Origin: Acipenser ruthenus
Taxonomy: Eukaryota > Chordata > Actinopteri > Acipenseriformes > Acipenseridae
Reading direction: 5' to 3'
Assembly (NCBI RefSeq): GCF_902713425.1
Contig: NC_081217.1
Location: 13,102,589 to 13,166,588, forward strand
Length of the DNA stretch: 64,000 bases
Notes under the pieces: model-generated
The model's input: only the letters and a program-made list of their open reading frames with translations
What the model was told of the DNA's origin: nothing
Database searches by the model: none
Shown here: positions 56,665 to 64,000 of the stretch, one piece after another
How positions within the stretch are numbered: position 1 is the stretch's first letter
Layout: every line of letters begins with the position of its first letter
Translations under genes and position numbers: made by a program

Positions 56665-57022
56665 TGTTGAGCCCTAGAAAATGCTAGGAATAAAAATATG
56701 AATGTTGATCATTAGTTTGTAAGGAGCACTGTACCTTTAAGACATAGACGGTTTTGAACGTAGAGAGGTTGAAGGTCACAGCGTGAAAAACGAACGAAAA
56801 AAAGAAGTATGCGCATGTGATAACAGTGAATGGCTACATATGGGAAAAATAAGAAAATACAACTAAAAATGCCAGATCTGTGAGCAGAAAAAAACTGAGT
56901 TGTATGTACAAAAGAATTGATACGCCTTATTTTGTTAAAAACTGATTCGGACCGTGGCTTATTAAAGTTGCAAAAAGAAGATGAAAGCGGACTGCTGCGT
57001 GTTTCTTTTTAAGGGTGCAACA
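56665..57022 (+). repeat. 3' LTR of the Gypsy-type element
   Basis: Starts TGTTGAGCCCTAG and ends AAGGGTGCAACA, matching both ends of the 5' LTR at about 96-97%. At 358 bp it is much shorter than the 5' LTR. Confidence 0.85.
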
Positions 57023-57154
57023 CTAATACATGTTTAAAGATCAGGAATCTGAAATATTACTGGTTGTACTTCATATCGTACCGGTTCATTTTCTAAAGAA
57101 TGTTCATTTTGGCACCATTACAAATGCTGTGGTTTCTTTAAAGAAGAAAAGTCA

Positions 57155-57228
57155 TGACCCATACGGGGATCGAACCAGCGACCTTAGCATTTTTAGCACC
57201 ACGCGCTAACCAACTGCGCTAACCGGCC
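57155..57228 (-). tRNA. tRNA-Ile-type gene with anticodon AAA, probable pseudogene
   Basis: A 74-nt tRNA with the tRNA-Ile body (GGCCGGTTAGCGCAGTTGG) but anticodon loop CTAAAAA, giving anticodon AAA (Phe codon UUU). The anticodon stem relies on several G-U pairs and the T-arm has changes (GCTGGTTCGATCCCCG), so it is likely decaying. Confidence 0.6.
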
Positions 57229-57513
57229 ACACACACAAAGCTGCTTACTAAAACCTGAGTAAAACAAGTCCTGCAGACATTATGATTACCAAGCTGTTAT
57301 AAACTCAACAATAACACATTCAAAGTATTGGAAAGGCATAATTAGAGGCCTTATCTTTATAAGGCAGCTTAACAGTGTGAAGAAAGTGGTGAGGTGCGGG
57401 CTTGTGGTGACTTTCTCTCATTTAAAAACCTGTGATTTGAATACTAACAAGAAAAACAACTAAAATCACCAAGCATTCGGTGGTCATTTTAGAAATAAAT
57501 TAACAAGAAGATT

Positions 57514-57595
57514 TGTCAGAAGTTGGATTCGAACCCACACCTCCATAAAGACTGCGATCTGAACGCAGTGCCTTAGACCGCTGGGCCATCCTGAC
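57514..57595 (-). tRNA. tRNA-Leu(CAG), degraded copy (inverted unit I2)
   Basis: An 82-nt class II tRNA with anticodon loop TTCAGAT (CAG). The anticodon stem is fully paired here (CTGCG/CGCAG) but the T-stem and variable arm carry substitutions (GTGTGGGTTCGAATCCAAC), so its T-arm is weakened. Confidence 0.6.
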
Positions 57596-57688
57596 TTAGA
57601 CCGACGACTTTGCACAACACTGCAGCACACTGCTGAACCTCCAATGTCTGACGCTGCAGTAAATCACCTGGCGTGTGCGTGTACTTCC

Positions 57689-58150
57689 CACATGGAAAAA
57701 ACTATATGCTGCATATAAGTTTAATATAGTAGTTTTATATATGTATCAATATATGATGTTTATATGCCTCAAAATACAATTATGGCCACTTTTATATATG
57801 TTAACATATATGAAATTAGATAGTTTGATATATGTTTCTTATATTAAATATATATATGCTTTTATATGAGCCATATAAAGAACGTATATCATATTATGTA
57901 AAATTGGATATGTTACATACATGTCATATATGCAACACATACTAAACAATGGTTGTTTGTATATACACTTTATATTGTTCATATATGAATTTAATATTAC
58001 ACATATGAAACATGAAATTTAAGTTTGTATATGAATCTCTATATTGGTTGTCTATAAAAATATCAGTATATAATTAAATAGCATATATATACATTTTTGC
58101 AACAACACTATATGTGCACTGTATATTACAAAATAGTTGCTGTACTGACT
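57689..58150. repeat. Subterminal ATATATG-rich region
   Basis: More than twenty short motifs of the form (C/T)ATATATG or ATATATG(T/A) occur on both strands within 460 bp. Such clustered subterminal repeats are transposase-binding sites in known CACTA elements; the role here is inferred. Confidence 0.5.
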
Positions 58151-59019
58151 GTTAAAAAGGGATAGAAGGCAATATTTTACTGGAAATTGCTTTTATTTCA
58201 AAGTTTTACAACTGCAAATTAAAAAACACAATTAAAATAACATTTATACTGAAGTGTTTTTAAGTAATCACATATTATTCCCCATTATACAGTTGTGGAC
58301 AATAACTGGCACACCCTTATTGCAAATAATGTGGGGATAGCAATCTGACTAACAAAATGAGAATCAACAAAAGGATAAGCATATTAAACAAAGTGACATT
58401 ATGACAAAAGTATATTTTTTGAAAACTTGTCATATACACATTTGTTTCATTCATAATAAGAAAACAATATATTAGTCAATTTGCACAATTTGCTCTTAAG
58501 TCTGTAAATATATCTACATCATTTCGAGATATCTTAAAATGCAATGTGATATATCTCTAAATGATAATTTGGCTTGCAATACTCAGAGATGTGATCCTGC
58601 ATGTTATAAAAGTCTAATGGTGCGTTTACACTGGCTGTTTTTAGGACAACTTAGGGCCATCTCTAAATGGCTTCTCTTCCAATAGTGGTAGACTCAAAAT
58701 AGTAAGGTTTGATAAAAATAAAAAAAGTAATATTCCAAGAACAACAACAAGCAACCTAACATGACAAAAACATATAATCATGTTGGAAAAGCTTATACAA
58801 AATAGCCAAGTTAAACAATGGTGTACATTATACCACATATTATTTTTTGTGTGTGTGCAAATAACAGATTGAAATTATTTATCAAACATGTTATACACAA
58901 ACTCCTTATACCTTACATGCCATTTGCAAAACACAAATAGGAACTGTAACATGTAATGAGAAATGGAAGAACTGGAATTATTTGGATTCCTATTAAATCA
59001 AGGCTACATTATGACATAC
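58151..59019. other. AT-rich region, no gene seen
   Basis: Between the subterminal repeats and the 3' end of the BEN-domain gene. Near 58290 the sequence TACAGTTGTGGACAATAACT, then GGCACACCCTT resembles a Tc1-like terminus, but no partner end was found. Otherwise nothing is recognised. Confidence 0.45.
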
Positions 59020-61002
59020 TCATTCAGTGCTCACATCTCCCTCACTTTGAGTCCATGTATGCTGTAGTTTTTGTTTACTTTTATTGCGAAGTTCAGCCAA
59101 CTTGCCATTGATTGCTGAGCCAATAACAGCCTGTGGGGTATTATGCCACTTCTGCAAAGTTGCTCCTTAAAAAGAAAACATATCACAATTAAAACCCACA
59201 ATTAATACATCAAATGTTACGTTTTTGTAGAAATCAATGTTTTAATAGGTTTTTTAAAAGACAATTATGAAATAGCTAACATTGTAAAGAACATATTGTC
59301 CATAAATATCAATGCCACTAGTACAATATAGCAACCCATATTAGAGAGAAAGAAGCATTTTAATGTAGCAGACTCTAAAATGCCATTTATAAATATCAAA
59401 AAAAGATTAATGAACAAAATCTTACTGTAGATGGCATCAATCTTTGTTGCATCTAATGCAGGTCTGTGCTCTGTGGTGTCTTTGCTCCTCCCTCTCAAGT
59501 TACTTTTCAGCAAAACATCTAAAGGGAATAGATTCACAAGAAGAGTGCGCACAAATGATGTTGCTGTGTGTGAATTGTTGGCTAAAGCCCACACAAGTTT
59601 GTCACAGAACACCCCAGTACCTGGATATATTTCTACCTGTAAAAAATAAAATAGAGGTGATTTAGACCAAACTCAAAACTTTAAAGTTAGGAGTATATTA
59701 TTCCTATTCAAAAATCAAAGAAATATCAGCATTGTTTTATACCTTGTCAAGAACCTGGGTTGGGTTTCCGGTCTTCATTGAATTTCCTGATTTTGGTGTA
59801 GTTGGAGGATCCACTTCTGGAGTTGATGAACGTCTGATATTGTTCATGGATCTATGCAAAATCTCTTTTATTTCGGTCAAAAACATAGGCATTTCTTTAA
59901 AAAAAACACACACACACACAAATATTATACAGAAGCTTTAGCAGAATGGACATACAACTGTACAGTTTAAAGTAGGAAATATAAAGGACATAAATACTCT
60001 TAATATAAAAATTAGATAATGTTTTAATCTGATTTTTTTTTGCGACAGTGCCTATACCTCAATTGTTTGAGTAATCTTACCTTAAGACATTTCAGTGTTT
60101 TATTTCGAGAAAAAAATGTTTTACCTTTTCAAGATAATAAGAATTTGTAAACTTTAAAAACTGAAAATATCACACAATCCAAAACAGCATAGTTGATAAC
60201 GAACTCTGCAAACTTCCTTTCTAAAATCCTACATCAAACTACAGAAAAAGAAAATTGAGAAAGGTATTTTTGAACACAGAACCAAAACACACAGCAGACA
60301 CCCAATCGCTGCTATAATACAAAATGTTTTAACATGCCTTTGAAGAGCATTTCCTTAAGATTTTGATTCTCTTCCTTAAGATCCTGATTTTCTTTCTGGA
60401 GCTGTACACTCTTCAAATGGTCTTCTTCAACATCTCGTGTTTCAGCAGTGGAACCTGACTTGTGTTTCTGTAAGCACTGTTTTGCCATGCTGGTCTCTGA
60501 AGATGTTTTCTTAACCTACATAAATAAATAACTTTTAAAATGTTTTGATATTAAATCCACCCAGAAAACTTGTGTTTAAACAAATCTCGATACGATTACA
60601 CACTTAAATTACATAGGGGCAGGGGCTACTGCTTACCGGTTCTGTATCAGAACCATCTGAAGAAGACTCATATCTCTTAGGCATTTTAAGCGGCCTCTTC
60701 AGGCGTTTCCCCAGATCCTTCTTTTCAACGCACTCCTGCATCTTCTTTGCAATGGCGAATCTATTATCTAATAAAACAAATTAATAAATGTACCCTTTCT
60801 TTTCAACAACACCACAAAAAAACGTAAACTTGGTATTTTTCTGCTATTGCAATATTTTGTAAATGATTCGGCATTAAAAGAATAATAATAATAATATTTT
60901 TTTAAAAATGGAACGGCATCTAATGAAAAGGAAAAGGTACCTTTTACCACAAGAAGATGAGGATATTTCAGAAAACAAGCGTGTCCCTTCTCGAACAAAA
61001 AC
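59020..61002 (-). CDS. BEN-domain protein gene, spliced, within the transposon
   Basis: Minus-strand gene with at least six exons: 61002-60941, 60767-60637, 60516-60338, 59894-59743, 59636-59426 and 59165-59020, the last ending in TGA. Exons are bounded by GT/AG sites (one apparent GC donor after exon 3) and keep one frame. In order the protein has FEKGHACFLKYPHLLVVK, a basic linker (KDLGKRLKRPLKMPKRY) with an acidic Ser patch (ESSSDGSDTEP), a coiled coil (LQKENQDLKEENQNLKEML), a Pro/Ser linker, and a C-terminal BEN domain (IYPGTGVFCDKLVWALANNS, VRTLLVNLFPLDVLLKSNL, RPALDATKIDAIY, continuing TLQKWHNTPQAVIGSAINGK). BEN domains bind DNA or chromatin proteins. The start exon upstream of 61002 was not found. 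It looks intact over the visible exons. Confidence 0.7.
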
Positions 61003-61643
61003 CTGTTGGAAAAAGTAAGTATGTTTCATAATGAAATATTGAGATAGTAAAGTAAATATACAATTAATATAATATTAACTGTTTATGCAGTCTGATTTTA
61101 CAGTAAAACAATGGAATATTTTCAAACAATGTGCGAGGAACAGACTAATCAATAAATCGAAGACGAAAAGTTTTGTAAAATTTATTTCGGTAATCTGTTG
61201 CTTTGCAGAACACAGTATGGAATTCATTAAATACATTTGAAAGTAATCAGTGATATAATTCTGACGTATTTTCAAATTTTGCTAAACATATCTTTTTCAC
61301 AAATGTTAAATTGCAAACGAGGGTTACCATTAGTTTTATAAAATACGTTTACAGTTATTTTTCCAAAGTGTTTATTTTTTTCATTATTAGACTACAGATG
61401 GTTGTGTGTTAGAAAGTGCAAACTCTTATCTTTAGCAGGTATGTACAGTATTTCAAATAATACAGACTAATATCCTGGACTTTTTGTTTTGTTTTAAGCT
61501 TTGGGATCTGGTCTTGATACATTTATTTTGATCGTTTTTATTTTATTTTTATGTAACAGTGTAAATACGCACACATCCTTGCCATAAATATGTCTTACAT
61601 TATGTAATATGGTTAAACACAATAATGTATGTTAATTCAACAG

Positions 61644-64000
61644 AACGAAATGCAATCGGATCAGTCTCTGTTCAGTGATTCAACAGCATTTCAGACGGAA
61701 CATGTAAATGAGGTATGCAGAAGTGCATGTGTTTTCTCAACACTATATATGTGTGAGTTAGGTAAATATGTATGTGTATATATCTATACCTATGTATGTT
61801 TTTCAGTGTGGACTTAAGCCTAGAGATAGAGAGATATACTTACATGTAACGTTTGTTTGTGTCTGTATGTGTTTTAAATAATAATAGTACATTTCATTTA
61901 TTGCCACAGGTTGAAAATGAAAACACAGAACATGTAGGTGACTCTTCCTTGCAAATGACAGAAGAAAAGAGTCGTCTTGCGATACTATCTTTTGTTCTGA
62001 GACATGGATTAACACACGTTGCTGTAAATGATTTGCTAAAGCTTATTCAAATGCATTGTGAAGATAAATCGTCAGTGCCATCAACCAAATACTTTTTTGA
62101 GAAGCCTTTGCTTGAATTTGTTGATGTGCTTCAGTTTCATCATTATTGTATTCACTGTGATCAATATCTAGGTGTGCTTGATTCATCACGGAAAACAACT
62201 ACCTGTAGTTTTTGTTCAGCACCTGTTAATATGTGTGAAAATATGAAAAATGGATATTTTTTTATATATGTACCTTTGGAAAGTCAACTAAGAGATATTT
62301 TAGAAAACCACGGAGTTCATAGTGTGTGTTTTGAACCTAAAATACCGAATAACACAATAACGGATTTTGATGATGGTGACTTGTATAAAGCATTTAGAGG
62401 TACATCCCCTAATGACGACATGCTTACACTTACATTTAACTGTGATGGTGTCCTGGTATTCAAATCGTCTAAATTCAACATGTGGCCAATACTGTGTTCT
62501 GTCAATGAACTGCCACCTAATATAAGAAGCAAACATGTGCTTCTATGTGGCTTGTGGTTTGGTATGGAAAAACCTAAAATGTATTCATTTCTAGAACCCT
62601 TTGTCAATGAATGCATACAGCTTTCAAAGACAGGGTTAAACTGGCAAGATCCAAAGGATGATTCTTTGAAAAACATAAAGGTTTATACATTATGTGGTGT
62701 GTGTGATTCTGTGGCAAAACCGCTGGTTCAGAATTTTAAGCAGTTTAATGGAAAATATGGATGTAGTTTATGTAGTTAAAAAGGGTGTGGAACTGTGAGA
62801 GTTTATCCTCATACATCTGAAATTCCTGAAGAAAGAGAGCACACTACAACTGTGGCATTGAGTGAAATAGCAGTTAGAGAAGGTACAGACATCCTCGGAG
62901 TAAAAGGGCCCTCTCCCCTTATATATATGCCCAAATTTGGTTTAATTCATGGCATGGTACCAGATTATATGCTCTGTGTACTTTTAGGTGTATGCTGTCA
63001 GTTAGCAACGTTATGGTTTGAATCCAAATACCACAGTCAACCATGGTATATTGGTAATTGCATGAGGGAAGTTGACAAATTTTTACTATCTATTCAGCCT
63101 CCAAGTTCAATATCAAGAACACCATGCTCCATCACATTACGTAAATATTGGAAAGCACACGAGTGGCAAACATGGCTGTTATACTACAGCTTACCTTTAC
63201 TGAAAGATACGTTACCCACTGCCTATTACTCTCATTGGGCACTGCTAGTGGGGGGAATAAGTGTTTTGTTATCATCCAATTTAAGTAGAGAGGAAATAAC
63301 ACATGCAAATGAAGCACTTGTTTACTTTGTTGCTTGTGTAGAAGACCTTTATGGTAAAGAGCACATGAGCTTTAATATACATATGCTTCTGCATCTGGCG
63401 AAATCTGTGACAAATTGGGGCCCTCTTTGGTGCCATTCAGCCTTTGTATTTGAAAATTGTAATGGTAAATTGTTAGATTTGGTAAAAAAAACAAAAACAG
63501 TAAAGCCGTGCCTTTGCAAGTGTGCAAAAACGTTTTTAATGTTGAGAGCTTTGCCGCAGATTGCAAAGCCACACTTGTGGACTGCTTCAGCTGAATTCCA
63601 GCTGTTCTTTTTAAGAATGACATCCACAGATCACCATATCCATAGTGTTGACAAATACAATGGTGTCACAGCACTTGGTGCACCTAAAATTAGAATAATT
63701 TCTGAAAAACTCTATATTTGTCTGCACACTGCTTTAAGCACTGTTGACAGCATTACAATGGTTAAGTATTAAGAAAGAATTGTTGTAAATGAGGAAGTGA
63801 TTCACTCCCAGAAATATACTCGATCTGTAAAAATAAATAATTGCATTGTAATGCTAAAGGATAAAAGTGCGTTCAAGATTTCAATTTTTATAGCATTGAT
63901 GACTGACAAGGGACAAGAACAATGTTATGCAATTGGTAGACATGGACCTTGTACAAATCAAACACTCGTCAAAAGAACCACAGTCAAGACTACTCTGAGT
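61644..64000 (+). pseudogene. Tnp2-type (EnSpm/CACTA) transposase, partial
   Basis: Plus-strand transposase gene. A small exon (61644-61712, NEMQSDQSLFSDSTAFQTEH...) is followed by an intron ending ...CACAG and a long exon from 61910. Conserved Tnp2 features in order: a zinc-knuckle-like HHYCIHCDQYLG...TTCSFCSAPV, the block FNCDGVLVFKSSKFNMWPIL with the D of the catalytic core, GLWFGMEKPKMYSFLEPFVN, CGVCDSVAKPLVQNFKQFNG then YGCSLC, and downstream FNIHMLLHLAKSVTNWGPLW with CHSAFVFENCNG. Two in-frame TAA codons interrupt it (62777-62779 and 63770-63772), and the frame stays open after each up to the window end, so this copy is a pseudogene. It is divergently placed to the BEN gene. Confidence 0.7.

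Larger units (their letters stand above)
46836..57022 (+). mobile_element. Gypsy-type LTR retrotransposon, fossil
   Basis: A 10.2-kb element with TGTTG...CAACA ends, flanked by CTAA direct repeats (46832-46835 and 57023-57026). The empty site is seen in the direct units near 16935-16945. It has a long 5' LTR, gag, a pol in the order protease, reverse transcriptase, RNase H, integrase (Gypsy/Ty3 order), a polypurine tract and a shorter 3' LTR. The shared parts of the LTRs differ by about 3-4%, so the age is moderate. It is broken, with a DNA-transposon insertion in pol and a few further breaks. It inserted between the tRNA-Ser and tRNA-Ile of an inverted unit. Confidence 0.9.
57023..57686 (-). 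repeat. Inverted tRNA-array unit I2, last part
   Basis: Continues the inverted unit after the Gypsy insertion with tRNA-Ile-type and tRNA-Leu genes. Homology to the other units stops at 57686, within the sequence GTGCGTGTACTT, where the EnSpm-like element begins. Confidence 0.85.
57687..64000 (+). mobile_element. EnSpm/CACTA-like DNA transposon, left part
   Basis: The break in tRNA-array homology at 57686/57687 is followed by CCCACATGGAAAAAACTATA, a plausible terminus, then by a subterminal region dense in ATATATG repeats, as in CACTA elements. Inside are a minus-strand spliced gene with a BEN domain (59020-61002) and a plus-strand Tnp2-type transposase (61644 to the window end). The right end lies outside the window, so terminal repeats and target duplication cannot be verified. 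Confidence 0.6.

Noticed and set aside
58285-58330. Tc1/mariner-like terminus
   Set aside because: The sequence resembles a Tc1-type end, but no inverted partner or transposase was found nearby.

Overview
This window looks like vertebrate nuclear DNA, most likely from a ray-finned fish. Three things point that way: spliced genes with long AT-rich introns, eukaryotic tRNA genes with internal A and B boxes, and a repeat load of fish type (tRNA-derived SINEs with the 'ctgctaa-(aat)n' tail, Penelope-like and CR1-like retroelements, a Polinton/Maverick, a Gypsy-type LTR element, an EnSpm/CACTA-like DNA transposon and a TTAA-target foldback element). I see no complete ordinary host protein-coding gene. 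The genus cannot be fixed from sequence alone; one SINE family suggests a non-teleost fish such as a sturgeon or paddlefish, but only weakly.

Layout. 1-5.69 kb: non-coding flank with a solo LTR, a 44-bp tandem repeat and a hammerhead-like motif. 5.69-24.5 kb: a direct tandem array of a tRNA-gene unit (five copies, the first internally deleted and the last cut short). A full unit carries, in order, a tRNA-Phe pseudogene, a tRNA-Asn pseudogene, a Penelope-like GIY-YIG fragment, tRNA-Leu(CAG), tRNA-Ile-type, tRNA-Ser(AGA), a SINE and a tRNA-Arg-type gene. A 1.69-kb LTR sits at the same place in two adjacent units and was copied with them. 24.5-26.85 kb: spacer with an approximately 1-kb segment between 55-bp direct repeats and two SINE pieces. 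26.85-57.69 kb: at least two further units in inverted orientation, more diverged and split by two large insertions, a Polinton (29381-45869) and a Gypsy-type LTR element (46836-57022). 57.69-64 kb: the left part of an EnSpm/CACTA-like transposon with a spliced BEN-domain gene on the minus strand and a Tnp2-type transposase on the plus strand, running off the window.

The repeated copies act as a natural control. Empty sites in sister units date and delimit the Polinton, the SINE and the 1.69-kb LTR. The Polinton has terminal inverted repeats, DNA polymerase B, packaging ATPase, adenain-type protease, major and minor capsid proteins and an rve integrase; it is a broken fossil of modest age. 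It also carries a well-folded tRNA-Leu(UAA)-like gene inside its right end, unlike any tRNA of the host array. Within the array the anticodons have drifted: tRNA-Ile bodies read AAT, AGT or AAA, tRNA-Ser bodies AGA or TGA, and tRNA-Arg bodies CCT or CTT. The Polinton-borne tRNA and these anticodon-switched amplified tRNAs are the observations most worth following up.
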